A program made the position numbers and the translations under genes. Below the pieces are notes generated by a model. It searched no databases. It worked only from the letters and a program-made list of their open reading frames with translations, and was not told where the DNA came from. DNA of 64,000 nt from Pseudeuparius sepicola (lineage: Eukaryota > Arthropoda > Insecta > Coleoptera > Anthribidae). Location: contig OY987302.1 in the NCBI GenBank assembly GCA_963920635.1, positions 38,071,500 to 38,135,499 on the forward strand. The letters are read 5' to 3'. This document shows positions 11,688 to 24,160 of this stretch, piece by piece. Each line of letters opens with the position of its first letter. The stretch's first letter is position 1.

Positions 11688-13202
11688 CAGGGTGTCTATT
11701 TAAGAAGGGCCACTCGAGAAAATCTTGACAAATATGCATTTTTCTGAGAACTTTATTTGGAAGAAAAAATTGCATTTTTGATGAGCTAACTTTTTGTACA
11801 AACACACTTGAGATCCACTGCCTACTTTCCTAGATATTTTTCAAAATCCCGAAATTTGCCGAAACTTCTTCGACATTTAACTTTATTATTTCAAGAGTTA
11901 CCTACCGAAATAATTTCGTAATGAAATTTGTGGGCAAAAATGATTATTTTAAACCTAGTTTATCAGAATTGGGAAAAATGCCATGGTTTGTTGTGCGCTC
12001 TCTTAACACTTAATTTTTTTTAATTTATAGCTGTCATGAAGGTACAGGATTCGAGGCCACGGCTCGCTAGAATAAAATGGGCACATTTTTTCGATGGGTA
12101 GGGGAGATACGGGTAAGATGACTAACGGGAGAAGAAGACTAATGCGAATATTGTCAACAAAAAGCGATTACCGATATTTTGCCCGACATAGCTATTTACC
12201 TCACGGTAGCTATCATTATTATTTAATTGGCAGGTCAATTTTATCGGCAGTTGCTAAGCCAGCAGAAAATGACACATGTTGATCCTAACGTTATGCCAAA
12301 GTTTACAGAATATATTTTATTCTGTAAACTTCGGTTATGCGTTGTAATTTTTTTTAGTTTGTGTAAGGTTTTCTGTATAATTACAAATAAGTAAGTTCTT
12401 TTCCACCATTAGTTCAAAAAGGTAATTTAAAATAGAAAGTAAAAACAAAGGAAAAACAAGTCGAACTGGATAACCAGCAGGCAGGCCCTATTGACCACAA
12501 GCAAGAAAAATTACTGATGCAAATAAAAATACGAAAAACAAAAAACTGGCAATCAAGAGACTATAGACTCATATGTGCAGAATGTAACGAGATGTTTCAA
12601 GAGCCTCCACTAGAAAATTGGTTTAATGTGCGGCCTGCTTTTCTTGGTGGCATGAGTTAAGAAGAACATGGTGACTTATTTTGTGACTTTTGTACTTAGT
12701 CATCTTACGCCATTATGTTCGTCATCTTACCCAGGCTTTGGGGTAAGATGACTAAAATGACGTACCTATATTTTTGTTTTTATAGATTTTTATTTAACAT
12801 GTTTTATTTTTTCCAAGAATGTTAACGTTTATTTGAATTCTAGACTATATTTAGTTTAATTAATAATTTTGAGATTTTTATTAATAGCATAAAGACCTTT
12901 AATTTGTCCCCTATTAAGAGAGCACCCATTAAACCGTGGCATTGTTTTAAATTCTGATAAAGTAGGCTTAAAGCAATAATTAGTTTTGCCCACAAATGTC
13001 ATTGGGAACATTTTTTCGGTAACTCTTGAAGAAAAAAGTTACAAACCGAAGAAGTTTCGGCAGTTTTCGGGTTTTTCAAAAATATCTCTGAAAGTAGACC
13101 ATGGATCTCAAATGTTACATAAAGTTACCCTGTCAAAAAAGCAATCATTTATTTCAAATAAAGTTCTCGAAAAAATAAATTGTAAGGTAAATACATTTAT
13201 GT
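11688..13202. mobile_element. TIR element with decayed interior, right end lost
   Basis: The left end begins TA-CAGGGTGTCTATTTAAG at 11686-11688. About 300 bases (11720-12020) are inverted-repeated at 12915-13190, with shared runs such as GAGAACTTTATTT, GCCGAAACTTCTTCG and TTTGTGGGCAAAA. The outer 50 bases of the right repeat are missing, and the element abuts the mariner MITE starting at 13204. Inside, a second motif GGGTAAGATGACTAA (12114) has an inverse GTCATCTTACCC (12721), which may mark an inner element. Confidence 0.7.
12430..12703 (+). pseudogene. cysteine-rich C-terminal tail of a DDE-type transposase, relic
   Basis: One plus frame reads DYRLICAECNEMFQEPP, then an in-frame stop after FLGGMS, then EEHGDLFCDFC. 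The Cys pairs (ICAEC, FCDFC) with an acidic-aromatic context resemble the zinc-binding tails of pogo/Tigger-like DDE_1 transposases in insects. No catalytic core is present, and the match is short, so the family call is tentative. It sits inside the TIR element 11688-13202, possibly as its remaining coding sequence. Confidence 0.35.
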
Positions 13203-13203
13203 A

Positions 13204-14240
13204 CAGGGTGGCTCATTATAAATTGACACCCCCCCTTAACTTGTTAGTTTTTGAGGTTAGAATAAAAAAATTTTTACAAAAGTTTTAGATACTACTAATA
13301 TTACAAAGTTTTTTGTGACGCTATTGAACCTGATACAGTGTGTTCTAGAAATCCGTGGCAGACATAATTTATGTTTTTTAAATGGAACACCTTATATATT
13401 TTTGGACTATTGAATTCTATGCATTTTTCTGATTCCAACGAAGTATATAATATGTTATATGTTCGCTCCAACCGTTCGTTCAGAACTGAGCCTTTTTTGT
13501 GAGAGATTACTTTTTGGATCATAGGTTGCCATGGAAGACAAATGTCAAGTTATAGTAATAATTATTGACAGTTTGCAAGTATATTCACGCTTTTGAAAAC
13601 AAAACGGTCTATTTTAAGATTTCAGAGAAAATGAAGAAGGGAAATTGAGAGAAATATGAAATTTTAAATAGTAACATAGTTAATAAACTTCGTCAGATTT
13701 ATTGTTTGAAATTTAATTTTTATTGAAAACGACAATAACATTTAGAAAAAGGATATACGTGTTACAAATGCTTCACATGGCCTCCATCTTGCTCAATGCA
13801 TTTATTGCTATTTGCTACTAACTCTCTGTTTATTGAGTCAACGATAAAATTGCTGTGTTCAGTATTTAATATGCTGATTTCTTCCCGAACAGTAGCTTTC
13901 AGTGTTTCTACATTTCCCGGTCTGTCATAATAAATTTTGTTTTTTAAATATTCCCACAAAAAATATACATAAATATATAACATACCTATATACTTCGTTG
14001 GATTCCGAAAAATGCGTATTCAATAATCCAAATGCGAATTCAATAATCCAAAAATGTACAAGATGTTCCATTTGAAAAAAACATAACTTATGTATGCCAC
14101 GGCTTTCTATAACACACTGTATAAGGTCCAATAGCGTCACAAAAAACTTTGTATTAGTATCTAAAACTTTTGGAAAAACTTTTTTTCTAACCTCAAAACT
14201 AACAAGTTAAGGGTGTGTCAATTTATAGTGAGCCACCCTG
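13204..14240 (-). mobile_element. internally deleted mariner (MITE), copy 1
   Basis: Begins CAGGGTGGCTCATTATAAA at 13204 and ends with the inverse at 14240, with TA on each side (13202-13203 and 14241-14242). The inverted ends are about 200 bp or more and share TTGACACCCCCC, CTTAACTTGTTAG and AACACACTGTATAAGG-type segments. Between them lies the last part of a transposase on the minus strand. A second copy lacking its extreme right end is at 62111-63083. Confidence 0.93.
13762..13960 (-). pseudogene. mariner transposase C-terminal remnant
   Basis: The minus frame reads FLWEYLKNKIYYDRPGNVE, then TLKATVREEISILN and DGGHVKHL. It matches the region following the third catalytic Asp of DD41D transposases (compare FLWGHIKDIVYQTQPTDVD at 43460-44515). 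The catalytic residues and the whole N-terminus are deleted. The same remnant occurs in the copy at 62111-63083, so the deletion predates their spread. Confidence 0.85.
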
Positions 14241-14242
14241 TA

Positions 14243-15524
14243 CATGCCATTGTAACACTTGAACACCTAGTCAGCTTGTCCAGTTTACAGATGTGGTCAA
14301 CATAGTAAAATAAAAAATAAAATAACGGGTATTTCAGCCAAAATCCTGTGTTATTTATTCATTTTTGGCCTTCGTCGGGGTATTGAAGTTATGATCCTAA
14401 TGGATATAAATTCCAAAAATGGAATAAAATGCTTTTTTAAATATTTGTTATTGTCTACTGTAAACACGAACATTCTGGTATCATTCTGAAAATTTGCACA
14501 AAGACACAATAATGCAATACAAACACATTTTCTTAGTACCTTTTTCCGATATTTTCAAGGCAAACCTGATTTTCCCCAATTTTTTATTTTAAATGTCAAA
14601 TTTGACAGACATGGGCTATTACGCCACGATCCTCTTTAGGCGCAGTAGTGTAAACAAAATATGCACCAACATATCCCAAAATCAGATTTTCAAAAAATAG
14701 AATACTTAATAAAAAATTTTCCCATTTGGTGCAAACTTTATGTATATTAGGGTGGAATGAAAATGACGAAAAAAAATTTTTTTTTGAATATCATATGGTA
14801 ATAGTGCGGAAAAGTAGCCTATCGGTTTTTATATTATGCCTCAAAAAATGGACGATAACAAATAAAAACTTCCATTGCCTGAAATTTGATAAAAATAATT
14901 TGAGAGTTTACGTAATGCAACTCTTGGCATATTTTGTTTTTTAAATAGCTGAGGAGTTATTTTCACATTACCTGTTTCCTTCCTCAATACAGAGTTGTGA
15001 ACCGTTCGTAGAGAAAATCCCTGCCTGAGAGCTCCAAGAAAATAAGGCCCTAACCGCATAGATACCACTTGCCAAGTGTGGACTGGCCAAAAGTAAGAAT
15101 CTTTGTTTTTTTGTTTATTTTCTTCATGTCTAATCTGCCCTTTTACTTAAATTGTTAAGTTTTTGTAACTTTTATTGGGACTTAAATTCATTTTGGCAAG
15201 TTATTTTGGAGATTGTTTAGTTGGGAATTTTTATTGAAACTTAAAACATTTTTGGATACTGACTCAGTCAACGCTTATAGACCTACTTTGATTTTCATCT
15301 CCTAAACAAATTAAAACGCACAAATGTGAATTTTTCAAAAACGGTACATTTTTCGAAAAAAGTCAAGAATAGTTTCCTTCACAGAATTTATTGGAAAATT
15401 TAGTGCAGGCAAAAAAAATTACTTTTTAAGTGGCGTACAATTTTTTAAATAAAAAATTTGATAGTTGATGGAATTATTTTCAATTTATAATATTAATAAT
15501 AATGAGTGTCTAAACTGTACCAAA
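14243..15524. other. AT-rich DNA, no feature recognised
   Basis: About 1.3 kb without a supported gene or inverted repeat. Short frames here lack motifs. Confidence 0.6.
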
Positions 15525-18019
15525 TATGTTTGCCTTTTAGGCCAGGGCCTAAGCCTTTGAAAATGGCAAAAAGTGAAAAAATTTAGAACAGTATGAAACA
15601 CATTGGAAGAGGAAGAAAATATAGCAAAAAGAACAGAAAAAATAATTTAAGGGCGATCTGAGGTACGGAAGTTGTAGTGGGTGATCTTTTAGTGGTGGAA
15701 AACGGTTTATCACGATTTCCGGCAAAACTGCCTATCCTAGAACCTATCTAAAAAGGCTAAATAGCAAAGTTGCAGGCAATAAAAAGATTTACAACTATTG
15801 TATTTACACTTTTTTCAAATAACCTCAAAATAACCGCGAAAAATCGAAATAACCGATTTTTTGGTTTCTAATTTTTATCGCACACAAAAAAAATTTTTTC
15901 CACACAATTTGGTATAAACTTACCTTCTTTTGTCCCGAATCCGCTGTAATTTTTTCGAATCAAAATATTTATTTTTACCCCTTTTTTTATTTTAAACCGA
16001 AAAAGTAACCTCATTTTCAATTGAAAATGCCCATGTCAAAAAAGCTGCTTTTTTAAAAAAAATCGATTCGCTTTTTGTTCGTTGAAACCTCTACTTTCTG
16101 ATGGTGTAAAAAAATATACATCACTATGGAAAAGTTTCTCAGAAAATGCAAAATACAAAAAACTCGATTTAAAAAAAAATTAATCATTGTTTAAAATTTT
16201 GCCCTATTTATTGAAATTTACACTTTAATTAGGTACTTGAAAATTTTAAGATTCCATGTTATATTGATAAACCAAGAAATTGCAAATCGATATACAATGT
16301 GTCCCGGATAAGAATGAACAGCATGGGGATCTTGCAAATGGCGAGAGATAGAACAACGGTTAAATGGGGAAAAAGTTGCTCAATTTTAAGGTCAATAAAA
16401 TGGTACAAACAGATATCTAATATCTCTTTTCGTTTTTAGTTATTTTGAAAAAAGTGAAATTTTGCATTTTCGATTTTATTTTTTTCTGAAGTTGTTATCA
16501 CAGATAGGAGAAAAAGAAAAACACTTTATTTTTCTTATGCCTCTTTTTAACGGGCTTTAAGATGTCGTTTTTAGCTTTGTTCTACAACATTTCGTTTTTT
16601 GAGAAACCATCTTCAACTTTATTTTTTTAAATATAGACCTGGATTTTTTTGCAGATTTTGAAAACACTTTTCATTCCATATACCATGATGTATGACACGA
16701 AATATTTTTAAAATATTTTGAGCTAATTATTCTGAAAATTCCTTTTTTTCCACTCACTTCTTTCTAATGCGGCCCTGTATTTAAATGGAAAAAAGAAATT
16801 TTCAGTATAATTGTCTCAAAACATTTTAAAAATATTTCGTGCCATACATCATGGTATTTGGAATGAAAGGCGTTTTCAAAATCTGCAAAAAAATCCAGGT
16901 CCGTCTTTAAAAAAATTAAGTTGAAGATGGTTTCTCAAAAAACGGAATGTTGTAGAACAAATCTAAAAACGCCATCTTAAAGCCCGTTAAAAAGTGACAT
17001 AAGAAAGTGTTTTTCTTTTTTCCTATCTGTGATAACAACTTCAGAAAAAATAAAATCGAAAATGCAAAATTTCACTTTTTTCAAAATAACTCAAAAACGA
17101 AAAGAGATATTAGAAATCTGTTTGTACCATTTTATTGACCTCAAAATTGCCCAACTTTTTCCCCACTTAACCGTTGTTCTATCTCTTACCGTTTGCAAGA
17201 TCCCCATGCTGTTTATTCTTATCCGGGACACATTGTATATCGATTTGCAATTTCTTGGTTTATCAATATAACATGGAAACTTAAATTTTTCAACTACCTA
17301 ATAATTAAAGTGTAAATTTCCATCCATAGCGCAAAATTTTAAACAATGATTAAAAATTTTTTTGAAATCGAGTTTTTTCGTTTTTTGCATTTTCTGAGAA
17401 AATTTTCCATAGTGATGTATATTTTTTTACACCAACAGAAAGTAGAGGTTTCAACAAACAAAAAGCGAATCGACTTTTTTTAAATAGCGGCTTTTTTGAC
17501 GTGGGCATTTTCGAAAATGAGGATACTTTCTCGGCTTAAAATAAAAAAAGGGGTAAAAATAAATATTTTGATTCGAAAAAATTACAGCGTATTCGGGATA
17601 TAAGAAGGTAAGTTTCCACCAAATTTTGTGTAAAAATTTTTTTTGTGGGAGATAAAAATTAAAAACCAAAAAATCGGTTATTTCGATTTTTCGCGGATAT
17701 TTTGAGGTTATGTGAAAAAAGTGTAAATAAAAAGTTGTAGATCTTTTTATTGCCTACAACTTTGCCATTAAACTTTTTTCGATATGAGTTGCAGTTTTGC
17801 CGGAAACCGTTTTCCACCACTAAAAGATCACCCACTACAACTTCCGTACTTCAAATCGCCCTTAAAAATTATTTTTTCTGTTCTTTTTGCTATATTTTCT
17901 TCCTTTTCCAATGGGTGTCATGCTGTTCTAGATTTTTTTGTTCTCAAAAATTATCAACCCTGGCCTATTTGGGAAAAATAAATGAAAATTTGAAAAAAAA
18001 ATTGAACTTTGACGCCCTG
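15525..18019. mobile_element. 2.5 kb near-perfect palindrome (fold-back element)
   Basis: The arms run roughly 15525-16752 and 16786-18010, around a loop of about 33 bases (16753-16785). Matching blocks occur in mirror order along the whole length: AGAACAG with GAAAATATAGCAAAAAGAAC near the outer ends, then GGAAGTTGTAGTGGGTGATC, CGATTTTTTGGTTTCTAATT, TGTCCCGGATAAGAATGAAC and GAAATATTTTTAAAATATTT towards the centre. The right end reads CGCCCTG-TA at 18019, a mariner-type terminus; the left terminus is not clear. There is no coding sequence. Transcription would give a very long hairpin RNA. Confidence 0.9.
16295..17235. mobile_element. inner snap-back MITE inside the palindrome
   Basis: CAATGTGTCCCGGATAAG starts at 16295 after TA, and its inverse ends at 17235 before TA. 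This is a complete 941-bp fold-back unit, similar at its ends to the element ending at 48050 (CAGTGTGTCCC). The flanking sequences ATTGCAAATCGATA are themselves mirror-symmetric, so this unit sits exactly at the centre of the larger palindrome. Confidence 0.75.
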
Positions 18020-20310
18020 TATATCGAAAACCGTTAGGATTTCGATACACGTTTATAGGAAAAAATTCTCCTTTTTTGAAATTTTCTAGCAGTTTTTAAA
18101 ATATTGCTGATAAAGTTTAACGTTTAAAGTTTGACTGCTTCTATTCAGGCTTCAGAGTCCACATATGAATTTGATTTATATATAAACGAATATTGGAACC
18201 GTATATGGTGCGCCCCAGGGATACCTTGATTGAAACTTTGTCTGGGTCCCCGAAGGGGCACCACATAACTAATGTTGTCGTACTTTCAAATTATCTTTTA
18301 GCAGCGACATGGCATAAGGCGATTTTTTTATGCAATTTTGTTCACTTTTTAATTTTGGCAAAAAGACAACACTCAAACATTTATAGGTAAAAAATATGTG
18401 TGTAAGGTCCTGTATACGAAAAATAAACACTGGTCTCACATCCCCAAGAAACCCCCTAACCTCAAATTTCCTGCAAAGATTTAGGCGTTGATTGACGTAT
18501 TAATAGATAATAATAAATACGTCAGTCAACGATTTCGGTTTTCCCTAAAGTTGTTTGAAGAAAACAAAAATAGAATTTAAACCTTTAACATCCTGAATCT
18601 TTTTTATTATTCAGTTTCGGCGCTTTGAATATTATTATTTTTTTGGCTCAGAAAAATTTGAAAAATCCAGAGCTTGTTTTATTTTTTTACTTTCATATGA
18701 GCAAATAAAAAATGGTATATTAGACCATTGTCACGTTTTAATTTTTTTAAGCGTATGGCGCCAAAAAAGCGAGACTAATGGCGTGGTAGTGCTAAAAAAA
18801 TCCTGTGTAATATTGGACAATGGACAGTGTTCATGCAATGGCTTATTAACTCTTTTTATTTTCACATTATACCACGCGAGTGGAAGGTAAAAGATTATGT
18901 GGTAAAAGTGCGGCAGTGGAACTATTGTCTCGGCAAAACAGAAAAATCACTAAATCCGTTCAAAATATTAATTACTGTCTGTGTGTCTGCGTGTTCCTAT
19001 GATAGCTTTGGAACGGATTAAGATATCGGCTCGATCTACAGTAGAACGGTTTGGAGTCATTGTGTTCTCTCAGTGGAAAGGGAGTGGAAGAAAAAATAAA
19101 TTATGAATTTTTCGTGATACAGTAGTAGCAGTAGCAGTAGCGAAGGGGTAAATTATTGTATTATATAGTAGATATTTAGAGAAAAAAAATAGTTTTAACA
19201 CCTTCTGTTCATTATTATTATCAAAATATCACAAATACTGCACAATATGAGGTAGATAAAAATCTAAAAATGTAACTATATTAAAATTTTGTAGTACCGT
19301 ACTATAGCTACTTTTTCAGTTGGGTTACTGATTCTGAACCTGTATAATTCGGTCAATAGTTGCTTTAGAGCACTGATATCCCGCTGAAATATAGCAATCT
19401 GCAACATTATTTTGAAAAATCATTTACCTTATAATGACGTTTTCTATCTCCTATTAAAGACTGTCCCCTCAAACTTTTTTCCAACACTCAAAATCGATAA
19501 ATATATTTTATTGCTATACTTTGAAAAACGCATTTCCTTATTAGGTATAGAGTTAACACGAAGATTCACCATAGTTATAATGAGAAAAGGCAGGTACAAT
19601 AAATTTGGAGATATTATTTTGTTCGGAAACAGACGAGATTACGAGAGTATTGCAAAATAAAACACATTGCAGGTCTTTAGCAATTCCCTGGGCTTTTTTC
19701 GATATCGTTGCACTACATTGGTCCATTGCCGTCTTGGTTGAATAGAATAAATTAATTGTTTGAAATTTGAGCCTTGAGGAAATTTTGAAATACTTAAAAT
19801 AACTTACAGGTTGTATGGCAAATTTTAGCACAATAAGTCATAGAATAGATATACTTAAGTAGGTATAACTGCAGCGTTGAGTGATGTTCACCCTTATTAA
19901 TATTATAGTAGCCTTTACCAGCGAAGTAGGACAAGGCTTATGATTCGACAAAAATTTTGAAAATATAAGGTCGACCGATTAACCTACACAAAATACTAGA
20001 AATGTTCTTATGAACACAAATCCCAAACAATCCTTCGAAAAATATCGAAAAATATGATACCTATTGGTAGGAATTAATTGTACATTTTCGTATGCCTTTT
20101 TTGAGACCCTCTCCATGACAGTGTTTGCTCCCTGGCGTCATTGTGTCATAAAACTAACTATCCTAAGGTTACTGTGATATCAGAAATATTATTGTGACAT
20201 TTTTCATCATTTGACATGACCACAGCACAACATAAAAATGGTTTTGACTGTTGATCCCTACCCTAATTCTTGTATTATGTTCATTTTCAAAATATTGTCG
20301 TGAAAAATAT
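18020..20310. other. no gene recognised; short hairpin at 18484-18531
   Basis: Mostly AT-rich sequence without coding motifs. At 18484-18531 the arms CGTTGATTGACGTATT and AATACGTCAGTCAACG are reverse complements with one mismatch around a loop of about 15 bases. It could be a small structured RNA or a degenerate repeat end. Nothing else supports a transcript. Confidence 0.4.
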
Positions 20311-20315
20311 CATAT

Positions 20316-20780
20316 ACAGGTTGAACCATTTGAAGGGGAAGCACCCTGTAAAATTGTTATTGTTCATCTGAGCTTAGTCGTTTTTTTTTATAAGGACAGG
20401 TCACAAAAATTGTATTTTGGTGCAAAATTTCAGGAGTTTATCTCAATTTCCAAGGCCTACAACAATTTTTTTCTGATAAAAATTACGAACATAATTTATC
20501 GTTTTTTTTATCTAAACGTCTATTTTTCCTAGGATTGCCACCAATTTTCATTTTTACAGTCCACAAAAAAAGCTGTAGTTATTCAAAACAATTCGATATT
20601 CAAGTCCAGAGTATTTCAAATTTAGGCGATGTTCGTCATTTTTTAGTAGAAAAAATTCGTAATAGGTCTTGAAAATTGAGATTAAGCCCTGAAATATTGC
20701 ACAGAATTACAGTTTTTTGAGGGGCTAAAAATGAAATGAAATAAAAAAAATTACGGGGTTATTTCAAATGAGTCACCTTG
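20316..20780. mobile_element. degenerate mariner-type MITE
   Basis: Left end TACAGGTTGAACCATTTGAA (from about 20316) is mirrored by TTTCAAATGAGTCACCTTGTA near 20780. The termini diverge from the usual CAGGGTG consensus, so the copy is old. The interior is AT-rich without frames of interest. Confidence 0.5.
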
Positions 20781-21661
20781 TATGCATGGCACTGAAGGTA
20801 AGTAGAATCCTTCTTAATCACTCTCCGCGTCGGTCATCAAAGTATCCAGTGGTGGAGATGATGCACTGTTTAGTAATACAAATAGCTTTTTTATTGTTGT
20901 CTCAACAGAAACTAAAATATTGTCCCCTTATATTTTATAATGTAGGTGAGAAAATGTTGTACCACTGCCTCCAAAAATAATTGCACGGCAATGTTGGCGA
21001 TATTTGAAATAGATGATCGTTTGAGCTGCCTGAATAGGTTTTGCGTTCTAGTGTAATTTTGGATTTAAAAATAAGGGCACATAGAAATCCTATGTATATT
21101 ACAGTAGAAAAGTGTCATACCATGCCACGTATCCCACAAGCGGGGGGCATCGTTCACATTGCTTCCTTGATATACAAATATTTGATTATTTTAAGAATTG
21201 AATTGCCACTACAACATTGGATATGGGTGGTAGAAACGGTAATAGCGCGATCGATGTTTGGTTATTTGAAACACGAGCCGCAGTGTCTAATTATTAGTTA
21301 AGAAATCTAAAGTAGCTAATAATCTTCATCTTTTATATTATATGTTTACAATAGTAAAAAAAAAACATCTTACCTTAAGCTTAGTTAATCCCATATTTCA
21401 CTGCTAAGATTATTTACAATTCCTTGGAGTCCTGAAACAAATAATACAAACTGTTAAAAAACAGTAAGCAGGAGAGGTATAAAACCTAAATAGGTATGAC
21501 ATGACTAGGTATATTATATTATAAAATATTTTGGGTATATATTTTGTAGTTTAGTCGCTGTTATAGAGGCTGAGCAGTCAATTGTCGCAATAGGAATGCT
21601 ATCAGTTCTCTAATACCTACTAATTAAAATTAAAAATAGTAATCCAGCAGGTCATGGGGCT
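20781..21661. other. no feature recognised
   Basis: No gene, repeat boundary or RNA is supported in this stretch. Confidence 0.5.
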
Positions 21662-22196
21662 CTAAGTAACGGTGACGTTGGATTTTCCTGCATTCCGCAC
21701 GAATTTCCGGACAGATCGGGCTGTCGAAAATACTAGCGCTTTCTGTGTCGACTGGACCTGTAAAAATTTTCTGTTAAACCCAAGTCTTTGATGTTGTTTA
21801 GAAAAGTTTTTGGTTGTCCCAATTGTTGATAAGATGAATCGAACCATAGACACTCTCCATTTCGTATTGCCTTCTTATTCGTTCTTCTAAGTCTCTGTAC
21901 TTCGAGACCTTTTCTGAATGCTTCATACGTATCTAAAGTGTTAAATGTTTGAAACGGCCTCTTCAATCGGAGACGTCTTCCTAAAAACGTCATCAACTAT
22001 TATATAACATCCGGTTTGTTATGTGCAACTCTCGTTGTTCTCTCAGAACTATACGGTCCAAGTTCATCTTGTAGTTACGGTTTTCAGGAAGAGGCTCCGA
22101 TGTGTAGCTGTAATATAGGACTTTTTCTGACTCCATATCAAATTTTTTTCCGCCAGTTCCTGATTGCAACATCTTGGTAACCGCATCATTCAGCAT
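21662..22196 (-). pseudogene. unrecognised coding-like segment, broken
   Basis: Two overlapping minus frames have a protein-like composition: one runs 22196-21993 (GTGGKKFDMESEKVLYYSY, REQRELHITN) and the next 21996-21733 (RTNKKAIRNGECLWFDSSY, LGLTENFYRSS). They abut end to end and may be one frameshifted reading frame. I do not recognise the family and assign no function. It could equally be chance open frames. Confidence 0.2.
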
Positions 22197-23673
22197 ATTC
22201 CGTTGATGCGAACATCTGGCATCCTCCTGTTATGTGCTGGATTAGGTACCTCTAAAGTTTGGCCCCCGTATCTACACTTGTCGTCATCTATCGACACATC
22301 TCGTAATACAATAGGTTTTTCATTGCACTATTTTATATAAAAACTAATAACTAAAGTACCTATACCTCAACTTAGTATCGAGCTCTAAGAATTGTAAGAC
22401 ATTACAATTTATCAGTTTTAATTTGTTTTCGCTCCAAAATTAAAGTTTGACTGTTGGTGTAGCGGGACTTTCTGCGGACGGTTTCATCAATGCTCCTGAG
22501 TATCTATGGCTCCTTTAATCTATGATATGAGAGTGAGTACCAACAATTTTGTGAATGGTGCAAATAAAAAAATGTAAACAGCAGGAGTGACGACATTATC
22601 CTAATTGATTTATCCGAAAAAAACAAGACCACGAGGTCTTCCACTTTATGGAGCCGATTTTCCATGATAAAAATTTTTTAGCACTAAAAAATGTGGTTGT
22701 CAGCAATTTTTCGAAAACAGTAGCATTTTTGCAAAATGTTAGTTATTCTATGTCCCAAAAAAATCCAAGGTGCATGTTAACTGCAGACACTGGCATAAGG
22801 ATATGACAGAAATGCAGTAGATACAAGGGACAGATTTTCCAAAAAATAAAGTTGTTCAGCTATTTTTCGGTAGATTTTAATATAATAAAATTATTAGTAG
22901 GCAATGACCGTTTCACTTTAATTTTTGGCGTCATCTGTTGCTTGTATCCAATATTGTTGCAATATCCTTATGACAATGTTTAGAAATCTATATTAACAAA
23001 CCAATCTAAAAAAATGCAGTCTAAATATAATATAAAGGATATTATTAATAATCATTATTAATAAAATAAGATATAACAAAGGCATACAATGTATTTCACT
23101 TTGAGTCGAGAAAATCCATTAAGATTGGCCGATTTTCAAAAAAAAATTGTTAACCCATAGTACTCGAAGAGATAAGAGCTTTATACGTTTTGGTTTATAT
23201 TTTTTTGAAATAGCTCTATTCCATTGCCTACTGTTATTAAAAGAAGACACCCAAAAATCACGAAACCATATTAGGCATACTTGGCCATACTTTACAATAA
23301 TTTTTACAAAATTTTAATACAGGTAGGTACTACTGGTCGTTCACCAAATGGGACTAAAATTAGGGTTTTCCGGAGTACCCTGTGTAAACCACAGGTCATA
23401 TATTTTGGTGATCTTTTTTCAAAAACCGATTAAGACTTGCCTTAGGTCCATAGTATAGCCAGTCTAGCTTATACAATGTGTTCGTAAAAAATAAAAATTA
23501 AGGAAATGTCATTTATTTAAAAAACATTTAAATTATAAAAATTCGATTTCACTTCATTCTACTAGTCTTCCTTGGAAAAATATACTTCTTTTAGCATTTT
23601 AACAATTGGAAGCGTCATCCTCCATCCTTAATTAATTTTACTTTATTCAGCAAGTTCAAAACATATACTTAGT
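22197..23673. other. no feature recognised
   Basis: AT-rich DNA without supported genes. Motifs such as ACCCTGTG at about 23380 hint at old MITE ends but no pair could be matched. Confidence 0.5.
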
Positions 23674-24160
23674 ATAGTCCACCTTACGAGAGAATACGAG
23701 CCTCAAGAATGCGAGTAAAAAATTTCGAGTGTTGCCAAACTTCCAAATATAATTCTCTTTACGAAATACAATAAACCAAAGCCATCACGCTAGTGCACCA
23801 GAATTGTACAGGTTTTTTGCGATCCGGCAACGCCTAGCAAGCCCAGTAAAGATTCACCCTGCTATCAGTATCCCAAGCTGAATATTTCTTAGAGCGACTG
23901 GCGGTCGTAAATATCACGTCCACTAGTCTTCGCCTCATAGCCGTGCGCGAAGGGAGACAATTTGAGTTTTGCGGTGTTAGTAGTGGTTGTATAATGACCA
24001 AGGTCCGCGGAAAAACCATACATAGCCAAGCCAGGGAAATTATCGCAAACGTAATAAGGGTTTGCGATGAGGAGGCAACTAATAACTAAATAATTTTATG
24101 GCCTATTCACGCGTTTTTTTTTTATTCCCCTCTGCGTCTCTAGCGTTCTCTCCTATGGTT
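23674..24160 (+). mobile_element. short element with IS630-like exon, possible TIRs
   Basis: AGTATAGTCCACCTTACGAG at about 23674 is partly mirrored near 24160, where the minus strand reads ATATAGTAAACCATAGGAG, followed on both sides by AGAGAA. The interior holds the first exon of a transposase. It looks like an internally deleted derivative of an IS630-like element. The inverted ends are imperfect and no target duplication is certain. Confidence 0.45.
23994..24089 (+). pseudogene. first exon of an IS630-like transposase, truncated
   Basis: Starting at ATG 23994 the frame encodes 31 residues beginning MTKVRGKTIHSQAREIIANV and ending EEATNN before a stop. The RGK...QAREII pattern is the start of insect DDE_3 transposases and agrees with RGKELVRNLMEYF in the copy near 4950 and LFNLQAREKVIK in the copy near 59560. 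Nothing after the first helix is present. Confidence 0.65.

Noticed and set aside
18484..18531. microRNA precursor
   Set aside because: Stem of only 16 pairs is too short for a typical precursor, and there is no supporting context; kept only as a hairpin note.
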